Positions 53,208 to 61,517 of a DNA stretch of 64,000 nucleotides are shown here, piece after piece. Source of the stretch: Desulfacinum sp. (GTDB taxonomy: Bacteria; Desulfobacterota; Syntrophobacteria; Syntrophobacterales; DSM-9756); NCBI GenBank assembly GCA_014359885.1, contig JACIYN010000016.1:103073-167072 (forward strand), in the 5' to 3' direction. Each line of letters starts with the position of its first letter. Position 1 is the first letter of the stretch. Made by a program: the position numbers and the translations under genes. Below the pieces are notes generated by a model that saw only the letters and a program-made list of their open reading frames with translations, searched no databases and was not told where the DNA came from.

Positions 53208-53300
53208 AACGTCCGGGGGCTCTTCCGCAGCCCTGAAAGGCTGCGCTACGAGAAAAGCGGTCATCCCCGGTGTATCCCCAGCGTTCTCGGACAAGGTCCT
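53208..53300. repeat. MITE-like element, half copy D
   Basis: Only the right half is present: CGCAGCCCTGAAAGGCTGCG palindrome, GCTACGAGAAAAGCGGTCAT and the end TTCTCGGACAAGGTCCT. The left end is missing, which fits local rearrangement. Confidence 0.75.
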
Positions 53301-53330
53301 GAGGGGTTGGATGGTACTCTGAACGGCGAC

Positions 53331-53950
53331 CTATCCCTCCTTCTCCGCATCCAAAATCTTCCGGCTAGTCTGCGTCAGTTCCTCGGCGGAAAAGGGTTTT
53401 TTCAGGATCCGATGGATTCCCATGCGTTTCATCTCCCGCACGCTCACCTCTTCCATGCGCCCGGTGATCAGAATCACCGGAAGATCGGGGCGATGCCGCT
53501 TCACTTCCAGCGCCAGCCGGTCTCCGGTCACGTGCGGCATGATGAGATCCGTCAGAAGGAGATCCACGGCGCCGGGATTTTCGGCGATCTCCTGGAGGCA
53601 TTTTTCGGGGTCCGTGAAGGACCGCACCTGGTAGCCCAGTTTGGCCAGGATCGGGGCGCCAGCATCCACCACCGCCTTTTCGTCGTCCACCAAGGCAATC
53701 CGCTCCCGTCCTCCGGCCAGAAGGGCTTGGGCGGAGGTGTCCTTGGATTCGTGTGAGCTTTCCTTGCGCGGAAAATAGAGCGTGAACACGGTTCCTTGGC
53801 CGGGCCGGGAAGCCACGTCCACGGCTCCCCCGCACTTGTGGACGACGGCCTGCACCGTGGCCAGGCCCAGCCCCGTTCCCTCCCCGGGCGGCTTGGTGGT
53901 GAAGTAGGGATCGAAGGCCCGCTCCAGGACGTGGGGCGTCATGCCTTCTT
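53331..53950 (-). pseudogene. Truncated hybrid histidine kinase (ATPase end plus receiver)
   Basis: Minus-strand frame of about 207 residues up to the breakpoint. It begins abruptly inside the HATPase domain at GMTPHVLERAFDPYF, with FTTKPPGEGTGLGLATVQAVV (F and G2 boxes) and GQGTVFTLYFPRK, then a linker and a receiver domain: LVDDEKAVV, phospho-acceptor Asp in DLLLTDLIMP, LITGR and the KKPFSAEEL lysine. The sensor, dimerisation domain and N-box, which should lie upstream, are absent because plus-strand DUF4197 sequence starts there. The open frame continues to 54020 but that peptide is antisense noise. The receiver could still fold if expressed. Confidence 0.8.
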
Positions 53951-54354
53951 TCGGGCTTGTGACAAACAAGGCGGCCACGCCCAAGGCCAAGGAGCTTTTC
54001 CTCCAGGCGATCCGGGACATGACTTTGGAGGATGTCCGAAAGATCTATGAAGGGCCGGAAGACGCTGCGACCCAATACTTTCGTTCCAAGATGTCCAAGC
54101 CCCTGGCGCAGCAGATGACGCCCGTCGTCTCGGAAAGCCTTCAGGACGTGGGCGCCCTCAAGAGTTACGACAACGTCATGGGCGAATACCGATCCGTGCC
54201 CTTCGTCCCGGACGCCCGGGCCGACCTGACGGAATACGTCACGGAAAAGGCCATCGACGGGATTTTCCACTATATGGGAAAGGAAGAGGCGGCCATTCGC
54301 CGAAATCCGGCCAAGCGCACCACCGAGCTGCTGAGAAAGCTTTTCGGTTCATGA
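53951..54354 (+). pseudogene. Truncated DUF4197 protein, C-terminal part
   Basis: About 130 residues with NKAATPKAKELFLQAIRDMT, GPEDAATQYFRSKMSKPLAQQMTPVVSES, VPFVPDARADLTEYVTEKAIDGIFHYMGKEEAAIRRNPAKRTTELLRKLF, the typical second half of DUF4197 proteins, which are normally ~220-260 residues with a signal peptide. The first half is missing; upstream DNA is the histidine kinase fragment in the opposite direction. Any ATG upstream (53941) is fortuitous. A hairpin follows at 54364-54387. Confidence 0.8.
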
Positions 54355-54398
54355 CGAAAACCCCTGTGGAATGAGCATTCCCAGGCGTCAAAAAGTGC

Positions 54399-54427
54399 TT
54401 GACACCCGGAAGGGGTGCTGGTATAGA
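54399..54427 (+). promoter_or_regulatory. Promoter of tRNA-Glu
   Basis: TTGACA (54399-54404), 17-base spacer, TATAGA (54422-54427). Confidence 0.85.
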
Positions 54428-54442
54428 CGCCGAACGTTGCGT

Positions 54443-54520
54443 GTCCCCATCGTCTAGCCCGGTCCAGGACACCGGCCTTTCACGCCGGCAACGCCGGTTC
54501 AAATCCGGCTGGGGACGCCA
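54443..54520 (+). tRNA. tRNA-Glu (TTC)
   Basis: A 78-base cloverleaf: acceptor GTCCCCA/TGGGGAC, GCCA end encoded, anticodon stem CCGGC/GCCGG with loop CTTTCAC (TTC), T arm GCCGGTTCAAATCCGGC. Confidence 0.97.
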
Positions 54521-54533
54521 CCGAAAGATCGAA

Positions 54534-54562
54534 GGCTCGGGAGAAATCCCGGGCCTTTTTTT
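54534..54562 (+). terminator. Terminator after tRNA-Glu
   Basis: GGCTCGGGA / TCCCGGGCC with GAAA loop, followed by TTTTTTT. Confidence 0.9.
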
Positions 54563-54616
54563 GTGTTGCGCCGGCACCCGGGCGTCATCCAAGATGCCGG
54601 CGATGGGGGAAGGGCT

Positions 54617-56023
54617 ATGGGAAGTGATTGGAGCCGCCGAAAGAACGCCGCAACCCGGCTTTTCAAGATGTCATGCGTTGTGCCCGCATCCCGCGAAAGG
54701 GTCTTCGCCTGGCATGCACGCCCCGGCGCCCTGGAACGGCTCACGCCTCCGTGGGAGAAGGTGGAGGTGGTGGGTCGATCCGGAGGGATCGAGCCCGGCG
54801 CGGAGGTCTTCCTGAAGGTGCGGCTGGGTCTTCTGCCTTTTCCGTGGCATGCGCGGCACACGGTCTTTGAGCCGCCGCGGCTTTTCGTGGACGAACAGGT
54901 GTCGGGCCCGTTCGCCTCCTGGAAGCACAAACACCGGTTCGAAAGCCTGGGGCCGGAAAAGACCCTTCTGACGGATGCGGTACACTACCGGCTGCGGGGA
55001 CCGAGCTGTCTGCACGATCCATTGGAGACCTTCGTGCAACGGCGCCTGTTTCGCACCTTCCGGTACCGCCAGGAAACTCTGATCGAAGACATGAAGCTCG
55101 TAGGGCGCTTCGTTGTTCCACCCCTTCGGATCGCCGTGACGGGACCAACCGGTGTCATTGCCTCCCGGCTGGTGCCTTTTCTCACCGCCGCCGGGCACAC
55201 CGTGGTGGGGCTGGTACGCCGGAGACCCGAACCCGGAAAAAACGAGGTGTTCTGGGACCCCTACGCGGGCGTTCTGGATACCGATGCCCTGGGTCCGCTC
55301 GACGCCGTGATCCACCTGGCCGGCGATCCCATCGGATCCGGCCGCTGGACGGCGGAGAAAAAACGGCGCATCATGGAAAGCCGCACGGTTCCCACCCGCT
55401 TCCTGGCGGAAGCGATGGCGCGGGCGAAGACGCCGCCCCGGGTGTTTCTCAGCGCGTCCGCGGTCGGGGTCTATGGCGATGGAGGGAACCGGGTGCTCGT
55501 GGAAGCCGATCCGCCGGGTGCGGATTTCTTAAGCGATGTCTGTCGCCGGTGGGAGGAGGCGGCCGGGGCCTTTCGGGATTCTGGGCGCCTTGTGCTCCTG
55601 CGTATCGGAATCGTCCTCACACCCCGGGGAGGTGCCCTGGCGGAGCTTCTTCCCGTCGTCCGGTGCCGGGTGCGCCCGGTCTTCGGTTCGGGACGGCAAT
55701 TCTGGAGCTGGATCCACGTGGACGACGTGGTGGGAGCCATCTACCATGCGCTCTGCACGGAATCGATCAGCGGACCGGTGAATCTCACGGCCCCGAATCC
55801 CGTGCGCCAGGAGGCGTTCGCCGGAACTCTCGCCCGCCTGTGGGGGCGGACGGTGCCCGTGCGGGTGCCGGAAAAGGTCATGGAGGCCGGGATGGGGGAA
55901 AAGGGCCGCGAGATCCTCCTTTCCGGCGCCCGGGTGTTCCCGAAACAGCTCCTTGGAACCGGATACGGTTTTCGGCATCCCGATTTGAGGGGAGCTCTGG
56001 CAGCGCTCCTGGGCCGCCCCTGA
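54617..56023 (+). CDS. SRPBCC domain fused to TIGR01777-type epimerase
   Basis: A 468-residue fusion. Residues ~15-160 resemble an SRPBCC/START-like ligand-binding domain (VPASRERVFAWHARPGALERLTPPWE, FASWKHKHRFE). Residues ~175-468 are the NAD(P)-dependent sugar-epimerase-like TIGR01777/YfcH domain: IAVTGPTGVIASRLVPFL, VIHLAGDPI, RWTAEKKRRIMESRT, FLSASAVGVYGD, WSWIHVDDVVGAI, with DUF1731 at the end. The nucleotide loop reads GPTGVIA where GxxGxxG is usual, so the last Gly is Ala. ATG 54617 has GGAAGGG nearby. Substrate unknown; in plants and cyanobacteria relatives affect cell division. Confidence 0.88.
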   Translation: MGSDWSRRKNAATRLFKMSCVVPASRERVFAWHARPGALERLTPPWEKVEVVGRSGGIEPGAEVFLKVRLGLLPFPWHARHTVFEPPRLFVDEQVSGPFASWKHKHRFESLGPEKTLLTDAVHYRLRGPSCLHDPLETFVQRRLFRTFRYRQETLIEDMKLVGRFVVPPLRIAVTGPTGVIASRLVPFLTAAGHTVVGLVRRRPEPGKNEVFWDPYAGVLDTDALGPLDAVIHLAGDPIGSGRWTAEKKRRIMESRTVPTRFLAEAMARAKTPPRVFLSASAVGVYGDGGNRVLVEADPPGADFLSDVCRRWEEAAGAFRDSGRLVLLRIGIVLTPRGGALAELLPVVRCRVRPVFGSGRQFWSWIHVDDVVGAIYHALCTESISGPVNLTAPNPVRQEAFAGTLARLWGRTVPVRVPEKVMEAGMGEKGREILLSGARVFPKQLLGTGYGFRHPDLRGALAALLGRP

Positions 56024-56079
56024 AAGCTTGAACGGAAGCCGGCGATGAACACCAATGGACGCCGATAGGAAACCGCCTC

Positions 56080-57201
56080 ATGTCCCGACCGCTCAAATGG
56101 ACCCTCTTCGTGCTCATGAGCTCGGCCCTGGCCTTCGGTTTCCTGGACCGGTGGTGGCCCGGCGGGCCGACTCCTCTTCCCTTTGAACGCCTGCACATCT
56201 TTCTTTTCAATCTGTGCGCGGGCGGAACCATTCTCATCCACCACACGGAAGGGACCGGGTCCATGACGTTGCGCGCCCGCGCCTTCCTGGGTCTATCCCT
56301 GACCTATGCGCTGGCGGCCTTCTGTTCCTGGTATGAAGTGTGCGTCGTAACGGCCTGGGCCCTGAGCGCCTTGGTGGAAACGCTTCGTCGCAGGGTGTTC
56401 GGGGCCTTCCCGTGGGAATTTTTCGATCTTCGGGTCCGGGTGGCCCGAAAGTTCCACCAGGCATCCTTGTTGTGCCTGGCCATCGGTCTCTTTCTTTCCG
56501 GTGTGGTGATCCTGAACAACCACTTCTTTCACTGGGTTTCCTGGCCCCGGCTGGAACTGCGGTCTTTTTTCCTGGGTTTTTCCTTTCCCCTGTCCCTCAT
56601 CACCATGTCCGTCATGTTCCGGCTCATCCGGGAGCAGCTCACGCCGACCGTGCGCGTTCTCAAGAACGTGGCCTTCTGGACGGTCAACCTGGGGGTGATC
56701 CTCTTTTTCGCCTTCATCATCTTCGACCGTTTCGGCCTGCAGCTGGTGGTCTCCAGTGTGCTGACCCTCTGTGTCCTCCTGATTTTCGCCCTCTACGCCC
56801 GCCTGGGTCTTCCCGAACAGCAGAAGAACTTCCTCACCTCGGGCATCTGCTTTCTCCTTTTCACCGCCGTGACCGGTATTGCCTACATCGCCCTGCACTA
56901 TGCCGGCCGCTACAGCCCCCAAACGGGTGCCTTCCTGCTCCGGCTCCACGCCCTGGTGTCCCTCTACGGCTGGAACCTGAGCGGGCTGGCGGTGTTGTGC
57001 CGCTACGACGACTTCCCCATCCGGCTCCATTCCCGAAAGCTCATCGCAGCCCACTGGCTCACGGTGGCCGTGCTGGCGCCTTTGGGCACCACGGCGATGC
57101 CGGCGGCTCCCCTCGCCTGGATCGGGTTCACGGTCGTGGTTCATGCCATCCTTTTCAGCCGGCCGGGGCCGGGCCGATACGACGAGGCGAAGGCGGCGTA
57201 A
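56080..57201 (+). CDS. Polytopic inner-membrane protein of unknown function
   Basis: A 373-residue protein with about ten hydrophobic segments. A first helix (WTLFVLMSSALAFGFL), then LHIFLFNLCAGGTILIHHTEG, a soluble loop rich in Phe/Arg (EFFDLRVRVARKFHQ), and clusters such as FFAFIIFDRFGLQLVVSSVL. Several His and Arg residues lie near membrane edges (ILIHHTEG, LHALVSLYGW). No recognised family. It follows the TIGR01777-type gene by 56 bases; an ACACCAATGGACGCC repeat fragment lies between. Confidence 0.7.
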   Translation: MSRPLKWTLFVLMSSALAFGFLDRWWPGGPTPLPFERLHIFLFNLCAGGTILIHHTEGTGSMTLRARAFLGLSLTYALAAFCSWYEVCVVTAWALSALVETLRRRVFGAFPWEFFDLRVRVARKFHQASLLCLAIGLFLSGVVILNNHFFHWVSWPRLELRSFFLGFSFPLSLITMSVMFRLIREQLTPTVRVLKNVAFWTVNLGVILFFAFIIFDRFGLQLVVSSVLTLCVLLIFALYARLGLPEQQKNFLTSGICFLLFTAVTGIAYIALHYAGRYSPQTGAFLLRLHALVSLYGWNLSGLAVLCRYDDFPIRLHSRKLIAAHWLTVAVLAPLGTTAMPAAPLAWIGFTVVVHAILFSRPGPGRYDEAKAA

Positions 57202-57374
57202 GGTGCGCGGCGAACCGGTGCGGGTCCGCCGGGCATGCCGAAAAGGAGGGGGACCGCCTTCCACGGCTCAAGTTTTCCCGTCTTCCGGCCGATCACCCTA
57301 TCGATGTGCCGGATGTTTCCGGGGCGTCCCACGGGTTTTCGCTCCAGGCGACGTTCACGGCACTGGGGCCTCCT

Positions 57375-57518
57375 AGGAGGCTGCCCGGGAACTCCGCAAA
57401 CCGTCACTCCCGCGCAAGCGGGAGTCCATAACTTACTGGAAATTCTGGATCCCCGCTTTCTCGGGGATGACACATGGGCGTTGAACGGCACAAATCTGCC
57501 GTTCTCGGACGGGCTCCC
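57375..57518. repeat. MITE-like element, copy E1 (short variant)
   Basis: Starts AGGAGGCTGCCCGGGAACT, ends GTTCTCGGACGGGCTCCC; inside is CCGTCACTCCCGCGCAAGCG plus a mirrored CCCCGCTTTCTCGGGGATGA, a different interior from the other copies. Head to tail with copy E2. The region 57202-57842 (641 bases) contains no gene I can support. Confidence 0.75.
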
Positions 57519-57737
57519 AGGAGCCTGTCCGACAATGGCTCTGCGCCTTGCAAGGTCGAGGAATTTTGGTCCTCCTCGTAGCCGCGGGGCTTTAGCCCCG
57601 CGGAAAGGGCCATCGTAAGTCCATGAAGCGACAGGAAATGCCCGATGACTTCTCCGACGGTCGGGGGTTCCTCCGCAGCCCTAAAGGGCTGCGCTACGAG
57701 AAAAGAGGTCGCCCGCGGCGTTCTCAGACAGCCTCCT
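57519..57737. repeat. MITE-like element, copy E2 (full)
   Basis: Left end AGGAGCCTGTCCGACAAT, internal CGTAGCCGCGGGGCTTTAGC palindrome, CGCAGCCCTAAAGGGCTGCG palindrome, right end TTCTCAGACAGCCTCCT. Nearly the same length and order as copy A. Confidence 0.85.
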
Positions 57738-57842
57738 GGGGCTGAGGGGCGGCTTTGCCGGAAAACGGGCCTGTGGTAGAAAGCAGGGAGGATCTTTTCG
57801 GAACGGGCTGCCAATGCGTCTTCCCGATGCGGAGGGTGGATC

Positions 57843-58211
57843 ATGTCCGGAATCGTGGTGGAAAAGAAAGACGGCAAAACCGTCATCACGGTGGTGCAAA
57901 AAGAACGGGAAGACGAGGCAAAGCTTGCGGAGACGGGGAGGCCCGGCCCTGAGGGTGCGCCCGAAGATCGCACCGTGCGCCGTACCTTTCTTCACGACGT
58001 GCTGGGACGCCGCCTCGTCTTTCACCTGGCCACCGGAGAAGAGTTGGAAGGGATCCTGGATGGGTTCGACAGGGAATCCCTGCGCGTGGAGGACGCCTAC
58101 CTCCTGAGTGCCGACAAGGAGATCCGCTGCGACTGGATGATCCTGGAGCGCCGTCAGCTCGTCTCCGTCTACCCGCCGGCTCGATCCCGCGCGAGACGCC
58201 GCGAGGACTGA
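57843..58211 (+). CDS. Small protein with possible Sm/Hfq-like domain
   Basis: A 122-residue protein. Residues ~45-115 (RRTFLHDVLGRRLVFHLATGEELEGILDGFDRESLRVEDA, then SADKEIRCDWMILERRQLVSVYP) follow the Sm1 pattern of LSm/Hfq folds: strand, hydrophilic-Gly loop (LATGEELEG), hydrophobic-Asp-x-aromatic/Ser turn and a C-terminal strand ending before VxP. In Hfq the matching text is LVNGIKLQGVVTSFD. The N-terminal 45 residues are charged and probably disordered, and the C-terminus is basic (RSRARRRED). Not the standard Hfq sequence, so the call is structural analogy only. Confidence 0.55.
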   Translation: MSGIVVEKKDGKTVITVVQKEREDEAKLAETGRPGPEGAPEDRTVRRTFLHDVLGRRLVFHLATGEELEGILDGFDRESLRVEDAYLLSADKEIRCDWMILERRQLVSVYPPARSRARRRED

Positions 58212-58316
58212 TGCCCGTCCCATCTCTCCTTGACTGAACCCGCTTCACCTGCCATCCAGGTCGGGACCATTGCCGGAGGTGTGATGGATCGATTCATCTT
58301 CCGAGGAGGGGAAAGC

Positions 58317-58766
58317 ATGCAGAACAGGATGGACATGGTACAAAAACAGGTGGAAACCGCCATTCCCTTCGTGGCCCGGGCGGGCCTCAAGGTGCTGGAA
58401 CTCCAACCCGGCTACGTCAAGCTCCTGATGCCCTTCAAAGGCAATGAAAATCACGTGGGCACCATGTACGCGGGGGCCATCTTCACGCTGGCCGAAATTC
58501 CCGGCGGCGCGGTGGTCTACACTACTTTCGATCCCCGAAAGTACTATCCGGTGGCCAAGGAGATCACCATCCGGTACCGGCGCCCGGTGAAGACCGACGC
58601 CACCATCGAGGTGCGGCTGAGCCCCGAAGAGATCAAGCGCCTCCAGGAGGAAGCCGACCGCGAGGGCAAGGCGGAATTCGTCATCGAGGCGGACATCCTG
58701 GACGCCACGGGTGAAGTGGTGGCCATGAGCCGGGGGATCTACCAGGTGCGTGCCGTGGGCATGTAA
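58317..58766 (+). CDS. Hotdog-fold thioesterase-like protein (DUF4442/YiiD_C type)
   Basis: A 149-residue protein. KVLELQPGYVKLLMPFKGNENHVGTMYAGAIFTLAEIPGGAVVYT is the typical hotdog N-terminal half, with the conserved Asn-His-x-Gly-x-Met segment; the rest gives ITIRYRRPVKTDATIEVRL and DATGEVVAMSRGIYQVR. Likely acts on an acyl-thioester; no catalytic proof. ATG 58317 with GAGGAGG 8 bases upstream; an extension of 29 codons upstream is possible but unsupported. 105 bases after the Sm-like gene and 45 before the DapA-like gene. Confidence 0.8.
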   Translation: MQNRMDMVQKQVETAIPFVARAGLKVLELQPGYVKLLMPFKGNENHVGTMYAGAIFTLAEIPGGAVVYTTFDPRKYYPVAKEITIRYRRPVKTDATIEVRLSPEEIKRLQEEADREGKAEFVIEADILDATGEVVAMSRGIYQVRAVGM

Positions 58767-58811
58767 CCGGCCCTGTTTTGCAGCAACCTCAAAGGTGAAA
58801 AGAAAAGGGGG

Positions 58812-59726
58812 GTGGCGGTGGTGCTGGAAGGCATCTATCCCATCGTTCCCACGCCGTTTACGGAATCCGGGGCGGTGGACCTGGAAAGCGTGGAGCGCCT
58901 CGCCCACTTCATGGTGGAACGGGGCGTGCACGGCCTTGCCGTGCTGGGGGCCCTGGGGGAAGGGCACAAGCTGAGCGAAGCCGAACGGCGTTCCGTGGTG
59001 GAAACCTTCCGACGCCGTCTCCCCTCGGAAAAGGGACTGGTGGTGGGCGTGCGGGCTCCGGCCACGGACCTGGCCGTGGCGCAGGCCCGTTCCGCCCGGG
59101 ACCTGGGAGCCGATGCCCTGCTCGTGGGCCCTCCGCCCGTGCAGAAGGACGACGTACTCTTCACGTTCTACCGGCGGGTCCACGACGCGGTGGATCTTCC
59201 CATCATCATCCACGACTACCCGGCGGAAACGGGTGTCCTGATCTCGGTGGACCTCATGGCCCGCTTGCATGGGGAATGCCAACGCATCCAATATGTGAAG
59301 CTGGAGGATCCGCCCACCGGGCCCAAGATGGAGGCCGTGTGGAAGAAGGCCGGCAAGGGCCTCAAGATCTTCGGGGCCCTGGGAGGCCTTTACGCCCTGG
59401 AAGAGCTGGAGCGGGGGGCGGTGGGAATCATGACCGGATTCGCCTACCCCGAACTCCTGGTGGAACTCCATCGGCGGGTCCGGGAAGGGCGTATGGGCGA
59501 GGCGGCCGAACTCTTCTACGATATGGCGGCCCTCATCCGCTTCGAATTCCAGCCGGGGATCGGGGTGTCGTTGCGAAAGCACGTGCTGGTGCGCCGGGGC
59601 GTCTTCCGCACCGCCGTGGTGCGCCACCCCGGACCCGACGCCGACCCCGTCACCCTGACCCAGCTCTTTCGCATCGTGGACCATCTGAAGCGAAAGGGCG
59701 TTCCGCTGGATACATGCCTTGAATAA
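58812..59726 (+). CDS. Dihydrodipicolinate synthase-family aldolase
   Basis: A 304-residue Class I aldolase-fold protein. LEGIYPIVPTPFTESGAVD, AVLGALGEGHKLSEAER, the Tyr motif IHDYPAETG and the Schiff-base lysine in QYVKLEDPPTGPK are intact. The GTG start lies in GGGGGGTGGCGG. DHDPS itself usually has a TGES motif after the first glycine; here it is GALGEGH, and YVKLEDPP is seen in relatives acting on other keto acids, so lysine synthesis is not assured. It ends right where a 195-bp repeat begins. Confidence 0.85.
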   Translation: MAVVLEGIYPIVPTPFTESGAVDLESVERLAHFMVERGVHGLAVLGALGEGHKLSEAERRSVVETFRRRLPSEKGLVVGVRAPATDLAVAQARSARDLGADALLVGPPPVQKDDVLFTFYRRVHDAVDLPIIIHDYPAETGVLISVDLMARLHGECQRIQYVKLEDPPTGPKMEAVWKKAGKGLKIFGALGGLYALEELERGAVGIMTGFAYPELLVELHRRVREGRMGEAAELFYDMAALIRFEFQPGIGVSLRKHVLVRRGVFRTAVVRHPGPDADPVTLTQLFRIVDHLKRKGVPLDTCLE

Positions 59727-59921
59727 GAAAGAGAACCGCGAATGAACGCGAATAGACGCAAATCCTTTCAGTTGTAGGAACTGCGAAGGCCGCAATGGGG
59801 GTGCCCGGCCATGCAATGGGCGCGCAGTGACTCATAGAGAATGGCATATCGCGGCGTTCCGACAAATGCCCCTGCTCCGGCCCGCTCTTTCATCCATACG
59901 GGGTGGCGCGAGGGGAGCCAT
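59727..59921 (+). repeat. 195-bp dispersed repeat, copy 2
   Basis: Matches 32854-33048 in order and almost in length throughout. It abuts the stop codon of the DapA-like gene. The rest of the 422-base gap 59727-60148 has no supported gene. Confidence 0.9.
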
Positions 59922-60148
59922 GACTGTTAGACTTGCTCGCGCCGGCTTGCCCGCGATCCGGATCATGGCCCAGGCGACTCCGCAACGAACGGATAACACC
60001 CGTCCTCCAGACCGCGCTTTTGGCGTTCATCGGCCGTTCCGTTTCGCATGAAAGGGCCTGCGCTGCGCGAGATAGGCTCATTTCCGAGCCGGCGGGAATC
60101 CTTGAATGACATCCCGGCGGGATCTCCGCCCCCCACACAATCCCTTTC

Positions 60149-60445
60149 CTATTCAACGGTGATCAGATCCTTGATGGCCTCGTATTTCTTGGGGCCGATC
60201 CCCTGGACGTTCTGAATGTCTTCCTTTTGCTGGAAGGGGCCGTTCTGTGTCCGGTATTCGATGATCTTCTCGGCGATGGCGGGACCGATGCCGGGGAGGC
60301 TCTGGAGTTGCTCGGCGTTGGCGGTGTTGATGTTCACGAGATCCGCAGCCGCGGCCGTCGATGCGGCAACGGCCAGAACGACCGCAAGGACCACGGCTCC
60401 GCTCACCCAAAAGGTGCGCCTGCGATGAGATGTTTTTGCTTTCAT
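60149..60445 (-). CDS. ComEA-like helix-hairpin-helix protein
   Basis: A 98-residue exported protein. Basic N-terminus and signal helix (VSGAVVLAVVLAVAASTAAAA), then a two-HhH ComEA domain: VNINTANAEQLQSLPGIGPAIAEKIIEYR and QNGPFQQKEDIQNVQGIGPKKYEAIKDLI. ComEA-type domains bind double-stranded DNA in the periplasm. ATG 60445 with CGGAGG 6 bases upstream; the longer frame start lacks support. Stand-alone, without ComEC nearby. Confidence 0.9.
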   Translation of the reverse strand: MKAKTSHRRRTFWVSGAVVLAVVLAVAASTAAAADLVNINTANAEQLQSLPGIGPAIAEKIIEYRTQNGPFQQKEDIQNVQGIGPKKYEAIKDLITVE

Positions 60446-60667
60446 GGTAATCCTCCGTGACAGGATAATACGCGGGTGGGAGATCCCCGGAATGTCCATT
60501 GGATCGATGCTGCCATCCTATCCCGCCCGGAATGTGCCGGCAAGCGTTACCTGTAGGTCACCGTCCGAAGGCTTGCCGTGGTTGGATGGGAGACCTTGCC
60601 GCGGAGCCCGGAAGGGCCTATAAAAGGATGTAAAGAGGGCCGGTGGCGAGCCTTTGGGAGGTGACCC

Positions 60668-61243
60668 ATGAAGCGAGATGGCGCCGTAAGAATCCTTGCA
60701 GGAATCGGGGTGTGCTTCGTTTGCCTTTTCCTGAGTCCGCCTTGCCGGGCCCAGGACGGGTTCACCCAGAAGGACCGGGAGATCCTCACCCAATTGCGCG
60801 TTCAGATGGCCGGAATGGAAGCACGCCTTGGCGAGACGGACAAGCGCTTTGAACAGATCGATAGACGTTTTGAGCAGATCGACAAACGTTTTGAACAAAT
60901 CGATAAGCGCTTTGAACAAGTGGATAAGCGCTTTGAACAGATCGACAAGCGGTTCGAACAGATGGATCTGCGTCTTGCCGAGCTGCGCCAGGACATGAAC
61001 GCCCGGTTCGAGCAGCTCATGAACTTCCTCTACATACTGGCCGCCATCTTCACCACCCTCGTGGTGGCCGTGATTGGATTCGCCTACTGGGATCGCCGCA
61101 CCATCATCGGGGAGGCCAAGCGCCAGACCATGGAAGAGATGGAGCGCAAGGGACTAGCGTACAACATCCTGCGGGTCCTTCAGGAATACGCCGAGAAGGA
61201 TCACGACCTCAAGCGGATCCTCCAGACCTTCAAACTCCTGTAG
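60668..61243 (+). CDS. Signal-peptide coiled-coil membrane protein with DKRFEQI repeats (copy 2)
   Basis: A 191-residue paralogue of the gene at 30003. Signal peptide (VCFVCLFLSPPCRAQ), then TQKDREILTQLRVQMAGMEARL, then six or seven units of DKRFEQI (residues ~58-105), DMNARFEQL, a membrane helix (FLYILAAIFTTLVVAVIGFAYW) and DRRTIIGEAKRQTMEEMERKG with a C-terminal tail of the same RxLQTFKLL type. The DNA repeats are 21 bases and perfect enough for slippage. GGGAGGTGA precedes the ATG. Its TAG stop shares its last two bases with a MITE-like element. Confidence 0.8.
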   Translation: MKRDGAVRILAGIGVCFVCLFLSPPCRAQDGFTQKDREILTQLRVQMAGMEARLGETDKRFEQIDRRFEQIDKRFEQIDKRFEQVDKRFEQIDKRFEQMDLRLAELRQDMNARFEQLMNFLYILAAIFTTLVVAVIGFAYWDRRTIIGEAKRQTMEEMERKGLAYNILRVLQEYAEKDHDLKRILQTFKLL

Positions 61244-61379
61244 GAGCTTGTCCGAGAATCTTTTTCAGCTCAGACAGAAAACCCGCCATGGCCCATCCAA
61301 CGTGCGGGATGCTTCCGCAGCCCTCAAGGGCCGCGCTACGGGAAAAGCGGTCATCACTGGCGTTTTCGGACAGCCTCCT
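61242..61379. repeat. MITE-like element, copy F (short)
   Basis: Starts AGGAGCTTGTCCGAGAATC inside the TAG stop of the coiled-coil gene and ends TTTTCGGACAGCCTCC. The interior keeps the CGCAGCCCTCAAGGGCCGCG palindrome only. A second left end (AGGAGCCTTTCCGACAACG) begins at once at about 61382, followed by a GGGAGCGCGGGCCCCCGGCC palindrome. Confidence 0.75.
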
Positions 61380-61517
61380 ACAGGAGCCTTTCCGACAACG
61401 AACCCGAAAGCCCCTTCCTCCGGGAGCGCGGGCCCCCGGCCCGCACGGGACGGGGGCGATACGCCCGCACCCCGTCCGTCATCCAAGCGAAGGCGCCGAT
61501 CCAATGGCTTCCCTGCT

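Noticed and set aside
53951..54020. Extension of the histidine-kinase frame beyond the junction
   Set aside because: The peptide MSRIAWRKSSLALGVAAL is the antisense of the DUF4197 gene and does not match an HATPase domain.
60802..61020. Plus/minus short frames rich in Ser-Cys-Lys-Arg opposite the coiled-coil repeats
   Set aside because: Antisense readout of the DKRFEQI repeat; same for the frame opposite 30003-30677.
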